A stretch of 15,653 nucleotides of DNA, taken from positions 1 through 15,653 of the forward strand of contig DAOPZJ010000059.1 in assembly GCA_035353335.1 (NCBI GenBank). Direction: 5' to 3'. The DNA is from Oscillospiraceae bacterium. Lineage in GTDB: Bacteria > Bacillota > Clostridia > Oscillospirales > JAKOTC01. The notes under the pieces were generated by a model that saw only the letters and a program-made list of their open reading frames with translations, was not told the origin of the DNA and made no database searches. This document shows, piece after piece, positions 1-7,175 of this stretch (the first letter of the stretch is position 1; each line of letters begins with the position of its first letter). Made by a program: the position numbers and the translations under genes.

Positions 1-2256
1 GTTGATATCAATGATCCTTATTGGTTTATGGACATGAATACTTATGACCAGGATATCTTTATGGATTATGATACCATGGTCTCTGACTTTTCCGACAACG
101 GTTATATTTCTGAAGCCAACTGGTATAAGGCATATGACTACACTAAAATAAAGATTTCTGACGTTCGGGACATCATCAAAACCCTCGATACGCAGACCCA
201 GCAGTATATCGATATGGGCGGCACTCTTCGTTTTAATATGCCCACAATCGAACACATGAAGCAATATCTCCCACGCGAAGCAAGCCTTCAAATCACTCTC
301 TGGGTTTTAATTCTTCCGATCATGGTATTGCTTTGTTTCTATATCTTTATGGTCTCAAGGATGAAACTTGAGAGCGAAGCCAACGAAATCTCAGTACTTA
401 AAAGCCGTGGGGCAAGCAGAATGCAGATTTTCAACGGGTACATCATGGAATGGGGGATACTAGCGGGCCTATCCATGATATTCGGTCCGCTGCTCGGTTA
501 TTTAAGCTGTTATATCTTGGGTTCGTCAAATGGATTTTTGGATTTCGTCGTCCGGAAAGCGCTTCCGGTGTCCATCGACTGGAAGGCCTTTCTCTACGCA
601 CTCGCCGCGATGGTATTGTTTGCAATCGCCATGCTGATCCCCGCTTTCTCCGCTTCAAAGCTCAGCATCGTTGAACACAAGCAGATCTCAGCACGTTCTT
701 CCAAAAAGCCTCTCTGGCAAAAACTCGGTCTTGATTTCATCTTATGCGCCGTATCGATTTACGGTCTTGTCAGATATAAAGATATCTTGAGCAATTTGAC
801 CACAAAAGGTACGACAGTGGCCTCAATGGGCGTCGATCCGCTGATGTTCGTCATCACTTCGGCTTTTATGCTTGGCATCGGTCTCTTATTCCTGAGATTT
901 TATCCGTATATTGTTCAATTCTTATTTTACTTGGGAAAGAAAAAATGGACTCCTCCGTTTTATTCCTCCTTCATCCGAATCGGAAGATCGGGCAGCAAAG
1001 AAATCTTCGTCATGCTGTTTATTATCTATTCAATTGCGGTCGGCATCTTTTCCGCGAATTCCGCAAGGACAATCAACAATAATCTTGTAGATCGGTATGA
1101 GTATCTCAACGGTGCGGATGTGGTTGCGGATATTGATATGAAAGCATTGAAACCCCCGCTTAACTTAGACGCATTGGTCAATGACAATGACTGCGTGGAA
1201 GCTGCCGCGGAAGTCATTAATATCCCTCAGGATTCAAATGATTTCGTTCTCAAACTCGGCAACCAGAAACAGAATCCTTTTAATTTGATGGGAATCGAAC
1301 CATACTCGTTCGGCACAGCTACTACACTGCGTTCTGATTTGTTGCCCTACCATATCAATGAATACCTGAATATCATTAATGGTGCTCAAACCGCGGTTCT
1401 GTTATCATCCGATTATGCCGCAAATATCGCCGTGGGTGACTCCGTCACTTTAGAAGGTCCTAACGGCGCTTCGATATCCTGTATCGTTTATGGCTTCGTC
1501 GATTACTGGCCGGGTTACAAAAAAACTGTCTACAACGAGGGTGTTGCGGAAAACAAATCGCTTGTTGTCGTAAACTCTTCTCTGTTGAAGCTTCATTTTT
1601 CTGATAGTTATCAGAATTATGTTCAGATTTGGATGGCGCGTAAGGACGGTTCTACCATTGAGGATTTTACAAAAGCAATGGGCAAGTCGATTCCGTATCA
1701 AGCTGATATCGAAACTCAAGCTGCTATCGGAATGGGCAGACTCACGCTGGATTATGGCTCACTTGCTGTAAAAGACCTGAATTTTTCTTCACAGAAAGTC
1801 GTCAAAGTTAAAAATGATCCGACGATTCAAGGTTTTAACGGGATGCTCTCGCTGGTATTTCTGATCACGATGGGCATAACTACCGTAGGTTTCCTGATTT
1901 ACTGGATTCTCTCGCTGAGAAGCCGTACTCTGCAGTTCGGCATCTACCGCGCAATCGGTATGTCCCAGAACAGCGTCATGGCTATGATCGGAGTTGAACA
2001 GATACTCGTTTCTCTGATGTCTATTCTGTTTGGGCTGCTTCTTGGTGATGTGACGAGCTTATTGTTCATCCGTCTGTTTGAAATGGTCTATACAGCGGAA
2101 GAACGAGTCATTCCGTTCCAGGTCTTCCATCAGATGTCCGATTATCTAAAAGTCTATCTGGTAATCGGTATTATGATCGCTATCGGCGTCGGTGTTTTGG
2201 TCCGGGTTATTTCGTCTATCAAGATCGATCAGGCGCTCAAACTTGGCGAAGATTGA
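1..2256 (+). CDS. FtsX/MacB-type ABC transporter permease, 5'-partial
   Basis: This is the membrane subunit of an ABC system of the FtsX/MacB superfamily, which usually moves lipids, lipoproteins or peptides or transmits mechanical force instead of importing nutrients. The frame is open from base 1, so the true start lies upstream; the first in-window ATG (28) is probably internal. Counting from that ATG (742 residues), hydrophobic segments lie near 88-110, 143-164, 187-206, 234-250, 272-290, 325-343, 605-628, 652-681 and 708-728. The two FtsX domains are near 90-215 and 605-735. Each carries the typical cytosolic loop after its first helix (ISVLKSRGASRMQI at 121-134; FGIYRAIGMSQNSV at 637-650), which contacts the ATPase. 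A large extracytoplasmic domain (about 345-600) separates them. The missing N-terminus should hold the first helix and most of the first external domain. The first ATPase gene starts 13 nt downstream, so the two are surely co-transcribed. The substrate cannot be read from sequence. Confidence 0.9.
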   Translation, partial: VDINDPYWFMDMNTYDQDIFMDYDTMVSDFSDNGYISEANWYKAYDYTKIKISDVRDIIKTLDTQTQQYIDMGGTLRFNMPTIEHMKQYLPREASLQITLWVLILPIMVLLCFYIFMVSRMKLESEANEISVLKSRGASRMQIFNGYIMEWGILAGLSMIFGPLLGYLSCYILGSSNGFLDFVVRKALPVSIDWKAFLYALAAMVLFAIAMLIPAFSASKLSIVEHKQISARSSKKPLWQKLGLDFILCAVSIYGLVRYKDILSNLTTKGTTVASMGVDPLMFVITSAFMLGIGLLFLRFYPYIVQFLFYLGKKKWTPPFYSSFIRIGRSGSKEIFVMLFIIYSIAVGIFSANSARTINNNLVDRYEYLNGADVVADIDMKALKPPLNLDALVNDNDCVEAAAEVINIPQDSNDFVLKLGNQKQNPFNLMGIEPYSFGTATTLRSDLLPYHINEYLNIINGAQTAVLLSSDYAANIAVGDSVTLEGPNGASISCIVYGFVDYWPGYKKTVYNEGVAENKSLVVVNSSLLKLHFSDSYQNYVQIWMARKDGSTIEDFTKAMGKSIPYQADIETQAAIGMGRLTLDYGSLAVKDLNFSSQKVVKVKNDPTIQGFNGMLSLVFLITMGITTVGFLIYWILSLRSRTLQFGIYRAIGMSQNSVMAMIGVEQILVSLMSILFGLLLGDVTSLLFIRLFEMVYTAEERVIPFQVFHQMSDYLKVYLVIGIMIAIGVGVLVRVISSIKIDQALKLGED

Positions 2257-2269
2257 TGGAGGTGAATTT

Positions 2270-2965
2270 ATGAACGATCTGATTTTAAAATCCACCGAAA
2301 TTGTCCGCGATTTCGATACATCCGGCGGCGTCGTCCATGTTCTGAAAGGAATTTCTGTTGAAATCCCCGTTGGGAGACTTACGATTTTCCGCGGCCGTTC
2401 CGGCTCGGGCAAAACCACGCTGATCAATATGCTCGGTGCACTGGATTACCCGACTTCGGGCAAGATTTGGTTTCAAGACAAAGAAATTACCTCTCTTTCT
2501 GCATTGGAACAAGATAAACTCCGCCGCAACGATTACGGATTTATATTTCAGTCCACAGCACTTGTCGGTATTATGACTGCTTATGAAAACGTTGAATTCG
2601 CACTTCGCGTATCGGGTATGGCAGATCCTGCGGAACGCAGAGAACGTGCGATGCACTGCCTTGGATTGGTCGATCTCGGTAAGCGCGCGAATCATATGCC
2701 CGGCGAGATGTCCGGCGGCGAACAACAGCGTGTCGCGATCGCACGGGCAATCGCACATAGGCCGAAAGTCGTTTATGCAGATGAGCCGACCGCGGCGCTG
2801 GATACTCAGATGGGACTCCAGGTGATGAGTGTTTTCAAACTTTTGATAGAACGCGAAGGCGTCACGATTGTCATGACGACCCATGACCCCAATATGATGG
2901 AAGTTGCCGATAAGGTCTATACTTTAGAGGACGGTGTTATTATCGATGAAAAAGTCAACTACTGA
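2270..2965 (+). CDS. ABC transporter ATP-binding protein (LolD/MacB type)
   Basis: This is a cytosolic ATPase subunit that should power the FtsX-type permease encoded just upstream. The product is 231 aa, the usual size for stand-alone LolD/MacB-type ATPases. Visible motifs are Walker A GRSGSGKTT (42-50), a Q-loop in FIFQST (91-96), the ABC signature MSGGEQQ (147-153), Walker B VVYADEP (167-173) with catalytic E172, and switch H205 in TTHD. The start chosen is ATG 2270, preceded by GGAGGTG at 2258-2264 with good spacing. The frame stays open further upstream, but that stretch lies inside the permease gene and lacks the ATPase fold. The 3' end overlaps the next ATPase gene by 20 nt, which indicates coupled translation. 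It has no C-terminal extension, unlike its neighbour. Confidence 0.95.
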   Translation: MNDLILKSTEIVRDFDTSGGVVHVLKGISVEIPVGRLTIFRGRSGSGKTTLINMLGALDYPTSGKIWFQDKEITSLSALEQDKLRRNDYGFIFQSTALVGIMTAYENVEFALRVSGMADPAERRERAMHCLGLVDLGKRANHMPGEMSGGEQQRVAIARAIAHRPKVVYADEPTAALDTQMGLQVMSVFKLLIEREGVTIVMTTHDPNMMEVADKVYTLEDGVIIDEKVNY

Positions 2966-4025
2966 TGAATTGAATAACACGGTTCATGGTGAACAATTGT
3001 ATCAGGCTGTCGAATCTGTTGAGCTCTCTGCCGGAATTCCTTCGGAAATTTCGGCAGAAAAGCCGGAACCGATGGTTTATTGTGAAAACTTAGTTAAAAT
3101 CTTCAAAACCGGAGAAATTGAAGTCATTGCTCTTCAAGGATTGGATCTGACTATTGAAAAAGGTGAATTGACGGCAATCATCGGAAACTCAGGTTCCGGT
3201 AAATCTACCCTTTTGAATCTGCTCGGCGGTCTTGATCGCCCCTCCGCAGGCATTCTGAGGGTAAACGGGCAAAACATGCTAAAATTCACCGAACAGCAGA
3301 TGGTGGAATATAAACGCCATACCGTCGGTTTTGTTTGGCAGAACAACGCAAGAAATTTGATTCCCTATCTCACCGCACAGCAGAATATCGAGCTGCCGTT
3401 GTCAATTGTAAACCCGTACATGCCGCGTCAAAAACGTATTGACCGTTCAAAAGAACTTTTGGATATGGTCGGACTTTCCCACCGACTCGGCAATCGGCTC
3501 AGCCAGCTGTCCGGCGGTGAGCAGCAGCGTGTCGCGATTGCTTTGGCGCTGGCCAACAATCCCGCGCTATTGTTGGCCGACGAGCCGACCGGCGCTGTTG
3601 ATACAGCAACCGTAGGTATGATTCTCGATATTTTCAATCGTCTCAACCGCGAACTCGGTTTGACCATCATCATCGTCACCCATGACCGGCAGCTTTCCCG
3701 AAAGGTCAACCGCGTTGTCGCAATCCGTGACGGAAGAACCAGCAGTGAATTTATCCGTTATAATTATGCGGATGAGATCGCAGCCAACACGAAACGCCTT
3801 GAAAACACGAATCTGAATTTTAATATCGAATCACACGAGGAATTTGTGGTTTTGGACCGCACCGGCCGTCTTCAAATTCCGAAAGAATATTTGGAACGGC
3901 TGAACTTAAAAGGCGGAAACAAGTTGAAAATGAGCATGACAGATGATACAATAATTTTGGAACGCCCGAAGGACAAACAGGAAGAACAGGATCCTAAGGA
4001 AAAAGGCAGTTCCGAAAAAGCATAA
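2946..4025 (+). CDS. ABC transporter ATP-binding protein with C-terminal AbrB/MazE-like domain
   Basis: This is the second ATPase of the cassette, 359 aa against about 230 for a plain subunit. A polar, acidic N-terminal extension (1-42) precedes the nucleotide-binding domain: Walker A GNSGSGKST (80-88), Q-loop Q132, signature LSGGEQQ (188-194), Walker B LLLADEP (208-214) with E213, and switch H246. After the ATPase and a linker (about 265-297) comes a segment at 298-340 that reads like an AbrB/MazE/SpoVT swapped-hairpin: EFVVLDRTGRLQIPKEYLERL, followed by a short strand pair ending IILERPK. The pattern 'D-x-x-GR-hydrophobic-x-IPKE' is the hallmark of that fold. The last 18 residues are a charged tail. 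ATG 2946 was chosen inside the end of the upstream ATPase gene; GTG 2934 is an alternative but sits only 2 nt from the AGAGGA. All ATPase motifs are intact, so the protein should be active. The role of the extra domain (dimerisation or nucleic-acid binding) is inference. Confidence 0.93.
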   Translation: MKKSTTDELNNTVHGEQLYQAVESVELSAGIPSEISAEKPEPMVYCENLVKIFKTGEIEVIALQGLDLTIEKGELTAIIGNSGSGKSTLLNLLGGLDRPSAGILRVNGQNMLKFTEQQMVEYKRHTVGFVWQNNARNLIPYLTAQQNIELPLSIVNPYMPRQKRIDRSKELLDMVGLSHRLGNRLSQLSGGEQQRVAIALALANNPALLLADEPTGAVDTATVGMILDIFNRLNRELGLTIIIVTHDRQLSRKVNRVVAIRDGRTSSEFIRYNYADEIAANTKRLENTNLNFNIESHEEFVVLDRTGRLQIPKEYLERLNLKGGNKLKMSMTDDTIILERPKDKQEEQDPKEKGSSEKA

Positions 4026-4033
4026 AGGAGGAT

Positions 4034-4954
4034 GTGAAAATTTTGAGAAAATTCACAAAGGCCGTTTTTCTGTTTTTCTTAACAGCGCTGATGATTGTTT
4101 CATCGCTTATCGGCTGCGCGGAACCAACACCCGCTTCTTCCGAAACCTCCGGTACGGTTTCATCGGGAATTTCCATCACGGTACCGGGCGACACCAAGAG
4201 CACTGTCGTCACCGGAAATCCGCCTGCCCTCAATATCAAAACCGAATATACCACCAGCGAGCTTGAAGGTTATCATGCGATAAACGGTGATTTTCTAGGA
4301 ATTTTTGAAATTCCGGGGATCAATCTTAAGGAATTGGTCGTCGAAGCCCCCGATAACGATTACTATATGCGCAAAGATCTCCAGGGGAATTACCGCCACG
4401 AGGGCATTCTGTTTTTTGATTACCGCTGCCTGCCGAACGATTTTTTCGGAGATAATTCGATCCTGTACGGTCACAATATCGGAAAGAGTAGATACAGCGA
4501 TAAAATGTTCGGAAAACTGGTCAAGTACCGCGAAGGCGATACCTATCTGAAGGCAAACATTTTTAAATTCACTGCTTATAACGGTTATACATATTATTTC
4601 CAACTATTCACCGGTTATGACACCTCCCCATCTTCCAACGGTGATCCCTACTTCTGCGTCACACTCAACTTCAATCAGGACAAGACCTTTCATTTTACCG
4701 ATATGCGCAGGTATCAGCAATTCACCGGATTTATCAAAGCGGCTTTCGAGCGCTCGGACTTTCAAACGCCGAATCTGGAAGTCGGCTTTTATGATAAAAT
4801 CCTGACCTTGATTACCTGTGTCTATGACCAGGACAACTGGCGCTATACCCTTCAGGCCAAAATGATGCATACCGATGAAGTAGCCGCCTATTTAGCTGCA
4901 CATCCGGAAATGGCGAAACCGGGTGAGATCATCGGAAATCCGGAACCTTTTTGA
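4034..4954 (+). CDS. class B sortase-like cysteine transpeptidase with lipoprotein-type signal
   Basis: Class B sortases are extracytoplasmic cysteine transpeptidases that cleave a sorting motif and attach proteins to peptidoglycan or to each other. The 306-aa product has a basic n-region (MKILRKFTK), a hydrophobic stretch 10-27 and a lipobox-like LIGC with Cys28, then a Ser/Thr/Pro-rich linker (30-65). The sortase fold follows: FEIPGINLKELVVEA (91-105), YGHNIG with catalytic His147, LITC with catalytic Cys262, and R270 in WRYTLQAK as the partner arginine. His-Cys-Arg order and a long helix-containing insertion before the Cys fit class B. Start choice is open. GTG 4034 is only 2 nt after AGGAGG (4026-4031); the in-frame TTG at 4043 has 11 nt and would remove three residues. 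The gene follows the ATPase by 8 nt, so it belongs to the transporter operon. No LPXTG/NPQTN-type substrate is encoded in the window. Confidence 0.88.
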   Translation: MKILRKFTKAVFLFFLTALMIVSSLIGCAEPTPASSETSGTVSSGISITVPGDTKSTVVTGNPPALNIKTEYTTSELEGYHAINGDFLGIFEIPGINLKELVVEAPDNDYYMRKDLQGNYRHEGILFFDYRCLPNDFFGDNSILYGHNIGKSRYSDKMFGKLVKYREGDTYLKANIFKFTAYNGYTYYFQLFTGYDTSPSSNGDPYFCVTLNFNQDKTFHFTDMRRYQQFTGFIKAAFERSDFQTPNLEVGFYDKILTLITCVYDQDNWRYTLQAKMMHTDEVAAYLAAHPEMAKPGEIIGNPEPF

Positions 4955-4970
4955 TATTTATTATTGTTGT

Positions 4971-4997
4971 CAGCGCACCGTAAGGTGCGCTGTTTTT
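4971..4997 (+). terminator. intrinsic terminator of the ABC/sortase operon
   Basis: A perfect 9-bp GC-rich stem (CAGCGCACC / GGTGCGCTG) with a GTAA tetraloop is followed directly by TTTTT. It lies 17 nt past the sortase stop codon and separates this operon from the promoter at 5002. Confidence 0.95.
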
Positions 4998-5001
4998 ATA
5001 C

Positions 5002-5031
5002 TTGTCAAAACTATAGCTTTTATTGTATAAT
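5002..5031 (+). promoter_or_regulatory. sigma-A promoter of the regulator-nfnAB unit
   Basis: TTGTCA (5002-5007) and a consensus TATAAT (5026-5031) are separated by 18 nt. The expected start of transcription near 5038 gives a short leader of about 20 nt with GGAGG at 5048-5052. The site sits immediately after the previous operon's terminator. No obvious operator palindrome overlaps it. Confidence 0.85.
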
Positions 5032-5060
5032 GAAATATAACGGTTTTGGAGGTGTCCCGC

Positions 5061-6320
5061 TTGCAAGAACAGCTTTCGTTGCGCTGTGAGGAGAATGCCG
5101 GGCATCTGTCTGTGTTGAGCGGTGTTCCGGTTCGGGTCTTCGACACTTATAACCGCGTTTTTATTGATCAAAGCACCGATGAGCGTAAAAAATTTTTTTG
5201 TTCGTTTTGCGGCAATCCGAAGTGTAATCCCGAAAATACCCATTTTTACGGATGCAACGAAGCCTACCGCTGGAACGGAAAGTACATTTATTATTGCCCG
5301 ATCGGTTTGGTTTTCTGCGCCTCCTCCGTTACCGATGATTCCGGCAAAATGCTGGCCGGCATGATTGCAGGACCTGTAATTATGGGAGAGCAGCGTGACT
5401 CGCTTGCAGAGATAAAAGCCCTGAAAACCAGAGAAGCTGCTCAAAAATTGCCTGTGTTCACAACGCAGAAAGTCAATGCGCTCTCATCCTGCCTGTTGGC
5501 CAGCGCGGTTCTTTCTTCGGGAATTGCATATGGTCTTGCCGGAAGTTTCGTCTATGAACAGGAAAAGCAGCTCAATGCGATTTTCTCGGCGCACAGCGAC
5601 TTTTTAGGAGAACAGGAAACCACTTACCCCATCGAGTATGAAAAGACCTTGCACCGTTTGATCGTAGAGCATGACAAAAGCGGCGCGCAGGCTCTATTAA
5701 ACGAATTGCTCGGGTTTATTTATTTTTCCAGCAATTACGATCTCGATACCATCCGGGAGCGCTCGGTTGAACTGGTAGTTTTATTATCACGCTCTATCAT
5801 CGATGCCGGTGCGGATGTAAAAGAAATTTTCCTGTCTAACAGCGGTTATATTCATGAAATCGAACAGTTTACCTCTGTGGAGCAATTGAATGTCTGGCTC
5901 AGCGTCATGCTGCACCGGTTTATCAATTACACCTTCGACTTTACGCAAGTTAAACACTCTGATGTGGTTTTCAAAGCCATGAATTATATTAAAGCTAATT
6001 ATGCGGGAAAAATCACGCTGGACGATATCGCAAAGCATGTCTTTTTAAGCCGTTCCTATCTCAGTACAGTTTTCAAAGATGACACAGGGATGAGCGTGAC
6101 TGATTATATCAAACACATCCGAATTGAAAAAAGCAAGTTGTTTTTACTTGACAACCGAATTAAGTTAGCCGACATTGCCGCGTTATGCGGTTTCGAGGAC
6201 CAAAGCTATTTTACTAAGGTCTTTCGAAGCGAAGTGGGCATCTCCCCTAAAAAATTTCGTGACAGCGGCGGGCGTATCGTAAATATCAGCAGCAGCAGTA
6301 ATGCCGGTGCCAAATTATAA
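5061..6320 (+). CDS. PocR-domain sensor / AraC-family transcriptional regulator
   Basis: This is a predicted one-component regulator of 419 aa. Residues about 8-165 resemble the PocR sensory domain (a PAS-like ligand pocket named after the propanediol/cobalamin regulator PocR), here with C47, C50, C55, C65, C79 and C86. The middle (about 190-295) is helical and unassigned. The C-terminus (about 303-402) is an AraC double helix-turn-helix: first HTH around DDIAKHVFLSRSYLSTVFK (321-339), second around LADIAALCGFEDQSYFTKVF (369-388), followed by the family's ISPKKFR. The start chosen is TTG 5061, 8 nt after GGAGG (5048-5052); the earlier in-frame TTG 5046 overlaps that ribosome site and is unlikely. 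It is the first gene after the promoter at 5002, and nfnA follows 18 nt after its stop, so it probably regulates its own operon. The ligand is unknown; a redox- or metal-linked signal is inference from the cysteines and neighbours. Confidence 0.9.
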   Translation: MQEQLSLRCEENAGHLSVLSGVPVRVFDTYNRVFIDQSTDERKKFFCSFCGNPKCNPENTHFYGCNEAYRWNGKYIYYCPIGLVFCASSVTDDSGKMLAGMIAGPVIMGEQRDSLAEIKALKTREAAQKLPVFTTQKVNALSSCLLASAVLSSGIAYGLAGSFVYEQEKQLNAIFSAHSDFLGEQETTYPIEYEKTLHRLIVEHDKSGAQALLNELLGFIYFSSNYDLDTIRERSVELVVLLSRSIIDAGADVKEIFLSNSGYIHEIEQFTSVEQLNVWLSVMLHRFINYTFDFTQVKHSDVVFKAMNYIKANYAGKITLDDIAKHVFLSRSYLSTVFKDDTGMSVTDYIKHIRIEKSKLFLLDNRIKLADIAALCGFEDQSYFTKVFRSEVGISPKKFRDSGGRIVNISSSSNAGAKL

Positions 6321-6338
6321 AAGGAGCATTAATTATTT

Positions 6339-7169
6339 ATGCACGAAATTCTCGAAAAAAGAGTCCTTAACGACAATACCTGGCTGATGCGTATTGCTGC
6401 TCCTCTTGTAGCAAAACGCTGTGAACCGGGTCAATTTATCATCTTTCGCATCGATGAACAAGGCGAACGCGTTCCTTTGACCATTGCTGATTTCGATCGG
6501 GCAAATGGCAGCATCACCATTATATTTCAATCCATAGGCGCTTCAACAACAGCACTTTCCAAATTAAACCAAGGCGATTACATCTTGGATTTTACCGGGC
6601 CGCTCGGAAACGCATCAAAACTTGAAGGCCATAAAAACGTGGCGATCATCGGCGGCGGCGTCGGTTGCGCAATCGCCTATCCGCAGGCAAAGAAGCTTTT
6701 CAATTTGGGATGCAAGGTCGATTTGATCGCGGGCTTTCGCAGCAAGGACATCGTCATGCTTGAAGATGAGATGCGTGCAAACAGCACTCGTCTTTTTATC
6801 ACAACCGACGACGGCAGTTACGGCGAAAAAGGGCTTGTGACAGATAAATTAAAAGCTCTCATTGAAAGCGGCGAAAAATATGACGAGATTATCGCAATCG
6901 GGCCTGTCATTATGATGAAATTTGTCACGATGACCGCCAAAACATACGGCATCCCAGTCACGGTCAGCTTGAATCCGATCATGGTCGACGGCACCGGAAT
7001 GTGCGGCGGCTGCCGGGTCTCCATCAGCGGAGAAACCAAATTCGCCTGTGTCGATGGCCCGGAATTCGACGGATACAAAGTTGATTTCGACGAACTGATG
7101 CGCCGCAATACCGCTTACAAATCACATGAATCCGAGTTATCTCATAAATGCCGTCTGATAAAGGAGTAA
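6339..7169 (+). CDS. nfnA: NADH-dependent reduced ferredoxin:NADP+ oxidoreductase, subunit A (SudB-like)
   Basis: This is the small subunit of the cytosolic NfnAB complex, which bifurcates electrons between ferredoxin, NAD(H) and NADP(H). At 276 aa it matches the family's length. It has a ferredoxin-reductase fold: FAD-binding RVPLTIAD (44-51), FAD/GxS region around QSIGAST (64-70), and the nucleotide-binding IIGGGVGCA (103-111). A [2Fe-2S] site lies near the C-terminus with C222, C225 and C237 in GTGMCGGC and FACVDGPEFDG. Known Nfn structures use three Cys plus one Asp for this cluster; D217 just before it is the likely fourth ligand. The start is ATG 6339; AAGGAG at 6321-6326 sits right after the regulator's stop with 12 nt spacing. 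It overlaps functionally with dihydroorotate dehydrogenase electron-transfer (PyrK) and sulfide dehydrogenase SudB families, but the adjacent nfnB settles the assignment. Confidence 0.93.
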   Translation: MHEILEKRVLNDNTWLMRIAAPLVAKRCEPGQFIIFRIDEQGERVPLTIADFDRANGSITIIFQSIGASTTALSKLNQGDYILDFTGPLGNASKLEGHKNVAIIGGGVGCAIAYPQAKKLFNLGCKVDLIAGFRSKDIVMLEDEMRANSTRLFITTDDGSYGEKGLVTDKLKALIESGEKYDEIIAIGPVIMMKFVTMTAKTYGIPVTVSLNPIMVDGTGMCGGCRVSISGETKFACVDGPEFDGYKVDFDELMRRNTAYKSHESELSHKCRLIKE

Positions 7170-7175
7170 CAACGA

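Noticed and set aside
2285..2884. A 199-codon open frame on the - strand opposite the first ATPase gene
   Set aside because: The sense strand encodes an ABC ATPase with every motif intact. The antisense frame has no start context and an odd His/Cys/Arg-rich composition.
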